7,589 nt of DNA, from positions 1,716-9,304 of the forward strand of contig DDBK01000016.1 in assembly GCA_002333095.1 (NCBI GenBank). Reading direction: 5' to 3'. Source of the stretch: Cellvibrionales bacterium UBA2034. Lineage in GTDB: Bacteria; Pseudomonadota; Gammaproteobacteria; Pseudomonadales; UBA7239. The notes below the pieces were generated by a model that saw only the letters and a list, made by a program, of their open reading frames with translations, did no database searches and was not told the origin of the DNA. Positions 1 to 7,108 of the stretch are shown here, in pieces. Numbering within the stretch: the stretch's first letter is position 1; every line of letters begins with the position of its first letter. A program made the translations under genes and the position numbers.

Positions 1-705
1 TTTACCAATGATCCATTCCCCCGCAGCAAGCAATACCCCGCACAATTTCCCCGCACAGTGATTTGCCAGGGTGCCTCTATTGGTGCTAACGCCACTATTT
101 TGCCCGGGCTGACCATTGGCCAACATGCCATGATTGGCGCTGGTGCAGTGGTAACGCGTTCTGTGCCTGCCAATGCTATTGTGGTGGGAAATCCCGCCCG
201 TATCGTTGGTTATGCAGACCAGGAAAACAAGCAGAATCGGCTCAGCGTCAGTTCTGTATTTGCAGAAGATGAAAAGCCAGGTGTGAGAAATACTGGTGTG
301 CATGGGGTTACCCTGCACACAATGCCTTTGGTTACGGATCTGCGCGGAAACCTGACCGTTGGCGAATTCGAACAGCATATCCCGTTTTCGGTGAAGCGGT
401 ATTTCATGGTATTTGATGTGCCCAGCGCTGAGACGCGCGGCGAGCATGCCCATAAAAAATGCCACCAGTTCCTGATATGCGCCAAAGGCAGCGTCAGCGT
501 TGTGGCAGATGATGCAAAAACCCGACAGGAGTTTTTATTACAAAAACCTAATCAGGGCGTTTTTCTGCCGGCGGGAACATGGGGCATCCAGTACAAATAC
601 TCTTCTGATGCAGTACTGCTTGTCTTTGCCTCAGAGCATTACAATGCGGATGATTATATAAGAAACTACGAAGAGTTTTTGAAATTCGCCAGCAGTGCAA
701 CCTAA
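1..705 (+). CDS. Bifunctional sugar-nucleotide N-acetyltransferase / dTDP-4-keto-6-deoxyhexose 3,4-ketoisomerase (WxcM/FdtD-like), 3' part
   Basis: The reading frame is open from base 1, so the start lies off the left edge; the GTG at 58 is an internal valine. The visible 234 residues hold two domains. Residues about 1-72 are the end of a left-handed beta-helix acyltransferase, with hexapeptide repeats ([25 protein letters not shown]) and the typical closing [11 protein letters not shown]. Residues about 105-230 are a FdtA/QdtA-type cupin, with [21 protein letters not shown], the RGEHAHK histidine motif (His149 and His151 of the visible protein) and a closing [13 protein letters not shown]. 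In this family the cupin moves the keto group of dTDP-4-keto-6-deoxyglucose to C3, and the beta-helix domain acetylates the amino group added later by an aminotransferase, giving dTDP-Fuc3NAc or dTDP-Qui3NAc. WxcM of Xanthomonas and FdtD of Shewanella have this same domain order, so the fusion is natural. Which epimer is made cannot be told. The enzyme is cytoplasmic and probably leads the operon that continues with the gene at 740. Confidence 0.88.
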   Translation, partial: FTNDPFPRSKQYPAQFPRTVICQGASIGANATILPGLTIGQHAMIGAGAVVTRSVPANAIVVGNPARIVGYADQENKQNRLSVSSVFAEDEKPGVRNTGVHGVTLHTMPLVTDLRGNLTVGEFEQHIPFSVKRYFMVFDVPSAETRGEHAHKKCHQFLICAKGSVSVVADDAKTRQEFLLQKPNQGVFLPAGTWGIQYKYSSDAVLLVFASEHYNADDYIRNYEEFLKFASSAT

Positions 706-725
706 GCAATATAATTAGTATTTTC

Positions 726-730
726 AGGAG
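726..730 (+). promoter_or_regulatory. Ribosome binding site for the GtrII-like gene
   Basis: AGGAG lies 9 nt before the ATG at 740 and fixes that start. The gap from the previous stop is only 34 nt, which fits co-transcription with the upstream gene. Confidence 0.75.
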
Positions 731-739
731 AAATCAAGA

Positions 740-2395
740 ATGTCGAAGGGTATCTTTCAGAAAATACAGGATTTCGATGCTAATTTTCTCCGGGTAACAG
801 GCTTTGAACAGTTGGTGATATTTTTTCGAGACAATAAAGCGCTACTAATTTTCTTATCTATCATTGCTGTTATTGCATACGGCGGAGACGTATTCAACTT
901 TTCCCTGAATATTGATTCAGAAAACCACGCATTTGATTATGGCGCTAAGGGTGGATGGGTGTCTCAAGGGCGATGGGGCATGTATTTCCTTAATTCAATG
1001 TTGCTGCCCGATGCTATTATGCCGGTAATCCCAATGCTGATTGCTATTGTGGGTTCGGTAATAGGCGCTTTATTTTTTGTACAAACACTGTCTCCCATTA
1101 GGGGAATTGCAGACTATCTAGCAGCTCCAATTGCTATTGCCTGCCCTGTTATTTATTTTGCATTTTATTTTACGACACTGGGGTATGGTGTCGGAATTGC
1201 TTTTGCAGTAACCGGTTACGGCATGTACATGCTAACGCGCTGGAAGTGGAGCGGAGCTATTATCGCTGCTTTTTGTTTCTGTTTTGGCATGGGCATTTAC
1301 CAAGCCGTTTTACCATTGATTGCTGTAATTTTCTGTCTCTATCTTGTCGCTTCTGTTATTGAAGAAGATCATCTGACAGCGCCTGTTTTTATCAAGCGTA
1401 ACATCATATTTGTGCTAGTAATGGGTTTGGCGTATGCATTATATGAAGCAATTAAGTATATATCTTTGCGTTATATGGAAATTGCATTTGATTCAGGTTA
1501 TATGTCTGGATTTGTATCGTATAAGCCCACGTGGGAATATTTTTCAGCAACACTAGAAAAGACTTTCCCTATAGCTGTCAACTATTACACTGGCGGGAAG
1601 TCGTACTACTTATATGATTTGGTAGTATTGAAAATTCTGTTTCCTCTGACTTTTTGCGCCTCGATCGTAGCTATTGTGCGCTCAAATAATTCCTGGCTTG
1701 TTCGCGTCTTGGCGGTTCTTGCATTATTGTTCGCCATTGCAGCTCCCATGCTGATGCATATTTTGAACAGCGGTTATATGCCACCAAGAACTGTGTTTGG
1801 TGTGCCGCAAGTGCTAGCTGGCATGGTGTATTTTACTATGCTTAATAGAAGCAAAATGCTACAAAGTATTACGGCAATACTAGCAATTGCCTGCATTTAT
1901 AAATTTTGCGTCATAAATAACAGGTATGCATTTTCAAATGCAATGGTTTGGCAGGCGGACCGTGATTTATCATTGCAGTTGCAGCAAAAAATTGCCGATG
2001 TGCTGCCTAAGATTGCCCCATCAAAAGATCATCATGCAGGTTATCCGATAGAGCTAGTGGGCTGGGTAGAGTATGCAGAAACCCCGATTTTTGTGCAGCG
2101 CGAAGTGATCGGCGCGTCTTTTTACAAGTGGGCTGCTGGGGATGTCGAGAGGGTAGAGCGCCTGTTTAGAACCATGGCGGTAACAAACTATCGCGCAGCT
2201 ACACAGGCAGAAAGGTTATCTGTAGTTGAAAAAGCTAAATTAATGCCGGATTGGCCTTATGAAGGCTCGGTTGATGTTATTAATGGCGTTATTGTTATCA
2301 AGTTTCGTGAATATAATCCTAATCAGTTTCTGAGTATGTGCAGGCCGCCGATGGATACAGATCCTGTTTGTTTGGCTAATTCCCCAGCAAATTAA
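740..2395 (+). CDS. GtrII-like polytopic membrane glucosyltransferase (O-antigen/glycan modification)
   Basis: A 551-residue inner-membrane protein. A short basic cytoplasmic N-terminus is followed by a first helix at about 33-53. The first outer loop carries an acidic pair in NIDSEN (Asp59, Glu61) and then SQGRWGMYFLN (78-80 GRW). Many hydrophobic segments follow to about residue 390, then a soluble C-terminal part of about 155 residues (395-551) with no helices. This plan, with acidic residues in the first loop, a GRW motif and a C-terminal extracytoplasmic tail, matches the GtrII family (Pfam Glucos_trans_II), whose founding member transfers glucose from undecaprenyl-phosphate-glucose to O-antigen on the periplasmic side. 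In Shigella GtrII an acidic residue in the first loop is needed for activity. No gtrA (flippase) or gtrB (Und-P-Glc synthase) is in the window, so the donor must be supplied from elsewhere. The sugar and acceptor are inferred, not shown. The gene is AT-rich; 1861-1920 is 30% G+C. Confidence 0.75.
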   Translation: MSKGIFQKIQDFDANFLRVTGFEQLVIFFRDNKALLIFLSIIAVIAYGGDVFNFSLNIDSENHAFDYGAKGGWVSQGRWGMYFLNSMLLPDAIMPVIPMLIAIVGSVIGALFFVQTLSPIRGIADYLAAPIAIACPVIYFAFYFTTLGYGVGIAFAVTGYGMYMLTRWKWSGAIIAAFCFCFGMGIYQAVLPLIAVIFCLYLVASVIEEDHLTAPVFIKRNIIFVLVMGLAYALYEAIKYISLRYMEIAFDSGYMSGFVSYKPTWEYFSATLEKTFPIAVNYYTGGKSYYLYDLVVLKILFPLTFCASIVAIVRSNNSWLVRVLAVLALLFAIAAPMLMHILNSGYMPPRTVFGVPQVLAGMVYFTMLNRSKMLQSITAILAIACIYKFCVINNRYAFSNAMVWQADRDLSLQLQQKIADVLPKIAPSKDHHAGYPIELVGWVEYAETPIFVQREVIGASFYKWAAGDVERVERLFRTMAVTNYRAATQAERLSVVEKAKLMPDWPYEGSVDVINGVIVIKFREYNPNQFLSMCRPPMDTDPVCLANSPAN

Positions 2396-2436
2396 TGCCC
2401 TACATGACCGTTTCATTGTGCTAAGTATTTGATAGC

Positions 2437-2440
2437 GGAG
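2437..2440 (+). promoter_or_regulatory. Weak ribosome binding site for the 2452 gene
   Basis: GGAG sits 11 nt before the ATG at 2452, rather far for a strong site. The same reading frame has a TAA at 2422-2424 and no ATG, GTG or TTG between that stop and 2452. Position 2452 is therefore the most upstream conventional start available, even though the protein seems to begin inside a periplasmic loop. Confidence 0.4.
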
Positions 2441-2451
2441 TTGTCACTATA

Positions 2452-4125
2452 ATGTCATTTTTAAATATCGCTCAGCAGTGCTGTGATGCAAGTGACTACG
2501 TAGCCAATGGCGTTATGTGTGCCAATGGAGTGAAATGCTATGGTGAGCTGCGCCCAATAGGCGATTACCTGTGGTTTGCAATTCCTACGAAGTTGGGCTG
2601 GCCTTTGGAGTCGCTTATTGCAATCCATTTTGCAATGACGGCTATCAGTGCGCTGCTGTCTGTTTTTGCGCTGGAAAAATTATTGCCACCGAATGGTGCA
2701 GCTATGATTCATGCGAGACGAGCGGTCTGGTTGCTGCTTAGCCTTGTAATTCACTGCGTTTTTGTATGGCCAACGATATTTAATGTACTTTCTGATCCAC
2801 CAACAAACATGCTTCTGCTTAGCGGCATATGGTTATTGGTTTTGGCTCACCATAGTGATCGAACTGGAATCAGGGTTCTGCTATTTCTTGTTGTTGGTTT
2901 GTTTCTCGGTTTTTCTGCCTGGTTGAGAACGTTTTATCTTTATCCCGTTCTAGTGGCGATTGCCTTGTATATTTTACTGTGGATTATTTCCAGCAACAAA
3001 AAATGGGTAGAGCTGTTAATTCTTGTAGCGTTGTTGCCAATAGGCACGCAGTATCTCGTAATGTATCGTGAGTATGGAACCATCGGTTACATCGGGGCAG
3101 AGTCCAATAAGAGATGGTCAGAGCTCCATCTTAATTCTACAGTTACTGGTTATGACACTGTGTTGCCGCGCAATGGTTATGCATGGCAACCCCAGTTTTG
3201 CGAGGCTAAACTGGGCATTCTTAACGGCTTGGCAGCGGGTGATTATAAAAGCATGGCCTGTGTTATAGCCGGGCGTCTGTATTTGTATTTTGGAACTTAT
3301 GAAAGTAAAACTTATTTATCATCTAGTGTAAAAAACAAGTTGGTTAGCCCGTATTTCGAGAGTATAGGGTCGCCTGAGTGGTATTCCACGGCCCTGGACT
3401 GGGAAGAAAACGTTGAGCTGGCTCCTGATGGTAAAAAAACGGCGGATAAGTTAATAGTCGACAAGCCTGCCCCTGATGGCGCAGGGGATGTTGTGCAATG
3501 GGTGTCGCTACGCGGCAATACACCCTATACCTTCAGTGCGTGGCTTTGGTCGCCTGTTGCTAAAACCATCAATCTTTATGTTGTGCGACAGCGCGACCCT
3601 GTCATTGTGGCGTTGAAGCAGTTCACGTTATCGCCAGTACCGATGCGTTATTCTGTTACGGGTACTACATCGACAACCGGTATGTATGATATCGGCATTG
3701 GGCGTTCAATTTATAAAGATGAAAAAATTACATTTGGTACGGAGTCGGGTGATTTCTTGGTTGCTTGGGGCGCGCAGCTTGAAGAGGGAGATCATATGAC
3801 CAATTACAATGGCATCGAGGTAGCGTTGCCAGATAGTATTCGCAAATGGTATCCCGCCTTGTTGGTTGTAAATGGCGTAATGTTGCTATTTTGCGTTACG
3901 ATATTCATCCGTTACAGGCAGTTCTGGCTACAGCACAGGGCAGGTATTTCAGTGCTGGCTATATTTCTTGTTGCTATGGCAGAAGGTGTAGCTATTATTC
4001 CAGAACAGCGGTTTGCGATTGGGTGGATGATATTTTTCTGGTTGATTACATCAGCATTTTTATCAAATTGGCTGTTCAGCTTTTTTATGAAAAATAAACT
4101 TACACATAGCAAAAACCAGAAATAG
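2452..4125 (+). CDS. GT-C-like polytopic membrane protein with periplasmic carbohydrate-binding-like module
   Basis: A 557-residue protein that I cannot name. Hydrophobic segments lie at about 52-76, 91-113, 118-133, 141-158, 162-179 and 185-204, then a long hydrophilic region at 205-465, then segments at about 468-488, 496-514 and 522-546. Positive charges cluster in the short loops (ARR 88-90, DRTGIR 136-141, NKK 182-184, RYRQ 487-490, C-terminal MKNK). This places the 205-465 region in the periplasm and the C-terminus in the cytoplasm. The first 50 residues then also fall outside. They contain CCDASDY, further cysteines at 23 and 29, and RPIGDYLWF, which resembles the first periplasmic loop of GT-C glycosyltransferases (acidic motif, then a P-G-Y-like stretch). 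Residues 305-453 form a separate module (listed separately). Its position after a GtrII-like gene suggests a role in lipid-linked glycan transfer or modification. An expected first helix is missing, so the gene may be 5'-truncated. It overlaps the opposing gene by 63 bp. Confidence 0.7.
   Translation: MSFLNIAQQCCDASDYVANGVMCANGVKCYGELRPIGDYLWFAIPTKLGWPLESLIAIHFAMTAISALLSVFALEKLLPPNGAAMIHARRAVWLLLSLVIHCVFVWPTIFNVLSDPPTNMLLLSGIWLLVLAHHSDRTGIRVLLFLVVGLFLGFSAWLRTFYLYPVLVAIALYILLWIISSNKKWVELLILVALLPIGTQYLVMYREYGTIGYIGAESNKRWSELHLNSTVTGYDTVLPRNGYAWQPQFCEAKLGILNGLAAGDYKSMACVIAGRLYLYFGTYESKTYLSSSVKNKLVSPYFESIGSPEWYSTALDWEENVELAPDGKKTADKLIVDKPAPDGAGDVVQWVSLRGNTPYTFSAWLWSPVAKTINLYVVRQRDPVIVALKQFTLSPVPMRYSVTGTTSTTGMYDIGIGRSIYKDEKITFGTESGDFLVAWGAQLEEGDHMTNYNGIEVALPDSIRKWYPALLVVNGVMLLFCVTIFIRYRQFWLQHRAGISVLAIFLVAMAEGVAIIPEQRFAIGWMIFFWLITSAFLSNWLFSFFMKNKLTHSKNQK
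3364..3810 (+). other. Carbohydrate-binding-like jelly-roll module inside the GT-C-like protein (residues about 305-453)
   Basis: The stretch reads like the beta-sandwich modules of the CBM4/9 or phage-tail type. It opens with SPEWYSTALDWEE, has the APDGKKTADKL signature (324-334), then the strand pair NTPYTFSAWLWSP (356-368), then MRYSVTGT (398-405), and ends with the hallmark WGAQLEEGDHMTNY (439-452). The signature order is typical of these modules, which usually sit in tail fibres, lyases or secreted glycosidases. Here the module lies between hydrophobic segments six and seven of a membrane protein, on the predicted periplasmic side. Sugar binding is inferred from fold similarity only. Confidence 0.65.
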
Positions 4126-5505
4126 GACTGCCTCGCAAATAAGAAGTGGGGTATATAGATGGATATTTTTCCCCAAGCCCATCAAGCCGCTTTCCAGAAT
4201 GGCCGCCCCGACAACAACCCACTGCAAAACAACCAGCAATAACAGATAACTTCCCGCCGCGGAAATTTTCCCATTCGACAGTTTGTCCTTCACGGCGGTC
4301 AAGATTGGAAGCAATATGCTGAATATCGCCAGCCAATATAATGCGGCATCTGGTAATATGCGTATAGCATCAATCATAGTGCGCTTATAGCGGTTGACGA
4401 GTTCAAATCGACCATGCTCCACCTGGCCATACAAATCAAACACCCAGTTTTTCTGTTGTTGCAATGCGGCCTTTATAAATTTTGCCAGCAGCGAAGGGTT
4501 TTTGATAAAAGCAGAAGTAAAAGTCAAATTGCTGGTCTTGTTGAGTTCAGGGCAAACATTGTTTCGTTGAATGTCCTGATCGTAGCCGTTTTTCCCGGCT
4601 ATTGCCTTACATGTATCCGGCAAACCGAGATCGGTCAGCAAGCGTTCCGGTTCGTTGCTAATGCCAAGCATGGACCCTGCCAGATTGACTTTGTTAACCC
4701 GGATCATCGAATCATTGCGGGGCTCAAAATGGCCGCTTGCCTGCAAAAGTATTGGCATAAAAGCGCATAACAAAAGTGCCGGTGCAGTTTTCCATTCGCG
4801 CTGGGTCACAGAATATACGGCCAGCAATATGCCAATACATAGAGCCAGCGGCATGTGCAGGGGTTTGGAGAACCCTAGGCCGAGCAAGCCCAGTAGTAGC
4901 AGTACCGAGCTGGATACATGCCAACGCCCTGCTGCAAGAACAATGATGCCGAACAAAGCCAGATACAAAAAATACACAGCAGAAAATTCGGTGTAAAAAG
5001 TGTTGAAATACAAAGTAATGCCGGGATCAGATAGCGCAACAGCAACTATCAAGCCGTTTGCTAACAGCGCGGCATACATTTGCCTTTTATAGAAATACAG
5101 GCTGATCAGCATTGCTGTCATGGCCAGGAATATTGCCCTGACCAGGCCGATAGTTTTTATGGAAATCAACACTTCGCCCGTAACATGGTTTTTGAGTTTG
5201 CCCGCTTCGATGCCGATGCTGGTAAACAACAATTCAGAACTGGGAAAACATGGCGTGTCTACATGCTTGTCCAGCGTATAGCGACGCAACGGCGCAGCAG
5301 GCGTGCCGGCAGTGATGTTGACTATCCTGTCAGATGGCCAGATCTGATGACAGGCTTGTAGGCGAATCATGTCGTAATTATTGGCATAACCAAGCACCGG
5401 GTTATGCATGACCAGGCTGAAAATCCTGCCAATCCCTATGAATAGCAGCAAGCATGCCAGTAATGTTATTAACTGGTTTGAGCGTGAGTCCATTGTGGTT
5501 TTCAT
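4063..5505 (-). CDS. GT-C-like polytopic membrane protein, possible glycan hexosyltransferase (WsfD-like)
   Basis: A 480-residue membrane protein. The first helix is at about 12-32, followed by an outer loop with NPVLGYANNYDMIRLQ (36-50), whose acidic/asparagine motif sits where GT-C enzymes hold catalytic residues. Further hydrophobic segments lie at about 120-138, 143-158, 172-192, 198-232 and 241-256. A periplasmic region follows at 257-385 (with Cys299 and Cys318, which could pair), then helices at about 386-405, 416-437 and 450-469. The motifs YFNTFYTEF (166-174) and SKPLHMP (213-219) resemble those I associate with WsfD-type glycan transferases, but this is from memory and is a tentative link. 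The ATG overlaps the sulfatase stop as ATGA, so translation is probably coupled. An AAGG 7 nt upstream of the start (plus-strand 5513-5516) could help re-initiation. Met5 at 5491-5493 is an alternative start. The last 63 bp overlap the 3' end of the opposing gene. Confidence 0.7.
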   Translation of the reverse strand: MKTTMDSRSNQLITLLACLLLFIGIGRIFSLVMHNPVLGYANNYDMIRLQACHQIWPSDRIVNITAGTPAAPLRRYTLDKHVDTPCFPSSELLFTSIGIEAGKLKNHVTGEVLISIKTIGLVRAIFLAMTAMLISLYFYKRQMYAALLANGLIVAVALSDPGITLYFNTFYTEFSAVYFLYLALFGIIVLAAGRWHVSSSVLLLLGLLGLGFSKPLHMPLALCIGILLAVYSVTQREWKTAPALLLCAFMPILLQASGHFEPRNDSMIRVNKVNLAGSMLGISNEPERLLTDLGLPDTCKAIAGKNGYDQDIQRNNVCPELNKTSNLTFTSAFIKNPSLLAKFIKAALQQQKNWVFDLYGQVEHGRFELVNRYKRTMIDAIRILPDAALYWLAIFSILLPILTAVKDKLSNGKISAAGSYLLLLVVLQWVVVGAAILESGLMGLGKNIHLYTPLLICEAVLFLVFAMCKFIFHKKAEQPI

Positions 5506-6989
5506 GGGGAAACCTTGTCCTTGCTGTTATAAATATAGGTGTTGAATATGTCGCCGTTGCCCGTGGTCCAGGGGTCGCCAGATTGTTTCATCTGCTCAAA
5601 CAGCTGTTGCTCCATTGATGCCTTCAATGACTTGAATTCCGGGTCAGCAGCAAGGTTGTTAAGTTGCCCTGGATCCCTGTCTACTGCATACAGTTCTTCA
5701 GCGGGACGCTTGTCTGCAGCCAGCTTCCAGAATTCATCATTTTTATCCCGCTGCATGATGACTTGTTTTGTTGGAGAGCCATCATCAATATCCAGCAATT
5801 CTGGCGGGCGGCCTGCTGGCCATCTGTCCTGTGCAAGATTTTGTATGTAAAGATATTTGTCGGCATGGAGGGCGCGTGAAGGATAACCACGGTTTTCGAG
5901 TCGCGCATTCACGATATGACGTTCAAACCCTGAAAAAACTGCGTTGCGTTGTTGGTCTATGCGACCGGATTTTTTTGCAAAGAGTTGCTTCCGGAAACTT
6001 TTTCCCGTCATGGCCGCTGGTGGTGTAATGCCAGCCAGATCAAGAAATGTAGGGGCAATATCTGTAAGGCTGATAAAATCAGTCACTTCCTGATGGTCTG
6101 CAATGCCATTACCCCATCGCACAGCAAATGGGACATGTGTGCCGTATTCATAGTTATTGCTTTTTGCTCTCGGGAACGGCATGCCATTGTCAGAAGTAAA
6201 CACAATCACGGTATTATCCAGTTCATCATGGTCTGCCAATGTTTGCAGAACCCTTCCCAGCTCTTTATCAAACCACTGGATCTCATACAGATAATCAGCC
6301 ATATCCTTTCGTACGACTGGATCATCTGGCAGAAACGGTGGAATGATGATTTTATTCATCGGAATTTCACCACTTTTCTCGCCAATATCCCGTTTATAAG
6401 GGCGATGTGGTTCTGTAGGAGAAACCCAGAATGAAAATGGTTGCCCCGGCTTTTTTTCCTGAAGAAATTTTTCCAGATTTTCCACATGATCAATGGTAGA
6501 AAAGTTTGGATCACCATTATTCTTGATCTGGTTGTAGTCGTGTCCGGCAGGGTTTCCATTGGCGGCTTTGCCTGGCCCCCAGCCTTTGCCGGTGTAACCG
6601 GTCTTATAGCCATTTTTTTCAAGAATAGACTGGTAAGTTGTCAGTGATGCTGGAAATTCGCCCCACAGTTGTGCCGCAGTACCGAGTCGCCAGAAGTGTT
6701 GTCCGGTAAGAATGGCCGAGCGGGATGCGGTGCAGGTGGGCGCGCTGGCATAGGCATTCCGGAAGTAGATCCCTTCACTGGCTATGCGATCAAAATTGGG
6801 TGTTTTGACGGCGGGATACCCTGCGAACGATGTATGCACCCATGACTGGTCATCTGTAATAACCAGCAAAAAATTAGGTCGCTCGATGGGTTTGGGCGGA
6901 GCCGTCTTGCTGAACAGCACCACGCCAATCACCAGACCGCATAATGCCGAGATCGCCAGCAGGCTGTTAAATATTTTCTTGCTTGCCAA
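5502..6989 (-). CDS. Formylglycine-dependent sulfatase, sulfamidase-like (S1 family), membrane-anchored or exported
   Basis: A 495-residue type I sulfatase. Residues 1-7 are basic, and 8-27 are hydrophobic, giving a signal peptide or an uncleaved anchor. The cysteine at 17 has leucine before it, so it is not a lipobox. Catalytic features in order are Asp46-Asp47 (metal; VITDDQSW), Cys86 in CTASR with Arg90 (the cysteine converted to formylglycine), Lys135 in GYTGKG, His195 in EPHRPY, and Asp267-Asn268 in FTSDNGMPFP. The stretch from PPFLPDDPVVR to SDNGMPFP follows the order seen in human N-sulfoglucosamine sulfohydrolase (SGSH), so N-sulfate or glucosamine-type substrates are plausible. O-sulfate esters remain possible. 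Maturation of the CxAxR cysteine normally needs a formylglycine-generating enzyme or an anaerobic maturase, and neither is in the window. The start is TTG, supported by a well-placed AGGAG. The stop overlaps the next gene's ATG. No transporter or TonB receptor for scavenging is adjacent, which favours a role in cell-surface glycan processing, although the window is short. Confidence 0.9.
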   Translation of the reverse strand: MASKKIFNSLLAISALCGLVIGVVLFSKTAPPKPIERPNFLLVITDDQSWVHTSFAGYPAVKTPNFDRIASEGIYFRNAYASAPTCTASRSAILTGQHFWRLGTAAQLWGEFPASLTTYQSILEKNGYKTGYTGKGWGPGKAANGNPAGHDYNQIKNNGDPNFSTIDHVENLEKFLQEKKPGQPFSFWVSPTEPHRPYKRDIGEKSGEIPMNKIIIPPFLPDDPVVRKDMADYLYEIQWFDKELGRVLQTLADHDELDNTVIVFTSDNGMPFPRAKSNNYEYGTHVPFAVRWGNGIADHQEVTDFISLTDIAPTFLDLAGITPPAAMTGKSFRKQLFAKKSGRIDQQRNAVFSGFERHIVNARLENRGYPSRALHADKYLYIQNLAQDRWPAGRPPELLDIDDGSPTKQVIMQRDKNDEFWKLAADKRPAEELYAVDRDPGQLNNLAADPEFKSLKASMEQQLFEQMKQSGDPWTTGNGDIFNTYIYNSKDKVSP

Positions 6990-6997
6990 GGGTGTAT

Positions 6998-7002
6998 CTC
7001 CT
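6998..7002 (-). promoter_or_regulatory. Ribosome binding site that fixes the TTG start of the sulfatase
   Basis: The minus strand reads AGGAGATACACCCTTGGCA, with AGGAG 8 nt before the TTG (plus-strand CAA at 6987-6989). The basic-then-hydrophobic N-terminus begins directly after it. There is no ATG between this site and the hydrophobic segment. Confidence 0.75.
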
Positions 7003-7005
7003 GTG

Positions 7006-7017
7006 AAATCCGGATTT
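7006..7017. promoter_or_regulatory. 12-bp perfect palindrome upstream of the sulfatase
   Basis: AAATCCGGATTT is a complete inverted repeat with no spacer, just upstream of the sulfatase ribosome binding site. It could be an operator half-site pair. A 12-bp palindrome is expected about once or twice by chance in a window this long, so support is weak. Confidence 0.2.
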
Positions 7018-7078
7018 GTCCAGTAGAGGAGCCGGGATGCTGGGCGTTGTTATTCAAGGGTCGCCTGTTATTCCACGA

Positions 7079-7108
7079 AGTGTACCGGTGATTCCGCCCC
7101 TGTGTCAG
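7079..7108 (-). promoter_or_regulatory. Candidate sigma-70 promoter for the sulfatase operon
   Basis: On the minus strand, CTGACA (plus 7103-7108) matches the -35 consensus at five of six positions. It is followed after 18 nt by TACACT (plus 7079-7084), which matches the -10 at four of six. The 5' leader would be about 80 nt. Spacing is one base longer than ideal, so this is only a candidate. Confidence 0.3.

Noticed and set aside
58..60. GTG as the start of the left-edge gene
   Set aside because: The frame is open to base 1, and the codons before it ([13 protein letters not shown]) match the conserved beta-helix acyltransferase sequence, so this is an internal valine.
710..715. Perfect TATAAT between the first two plus-strand genes
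   Set aside because: No -35-like hexamer lies 16-18 nt upstream and there is no TG extension. The 34-nt gap suggests co-transcription instead.
2448..2453. Perfect TATAAT overlapping the ATG at 2452
   Set aside because: The box overlaps the start codon, so transcription would begin inside the gene. No matching -35 is found at the right distance.
4146..4174. Imperfect hairpin TGGGG...CCCCA as a terminator for the plus-strand operon
   Set aside because: The stem is only 5 bp with a long loop, no T-run follows it, and it lies within the coding region of the opposing gene.
4414..4770. Plus-strand open frame of 118 codons opposite the minus-strand GT-C-like gene
   Set aside because: It is antisense to a well-supported membrane protein with clear helices; no ribosome binding site or family match is visible.
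5949..6434. Plus-strand open frame of 161 codons opposite the sulfatase
   Set aside because: It lies wholly antisense to a sulfatase with intact catalytic motifs, its product has no recognisable domain, and it is a shadow frame.
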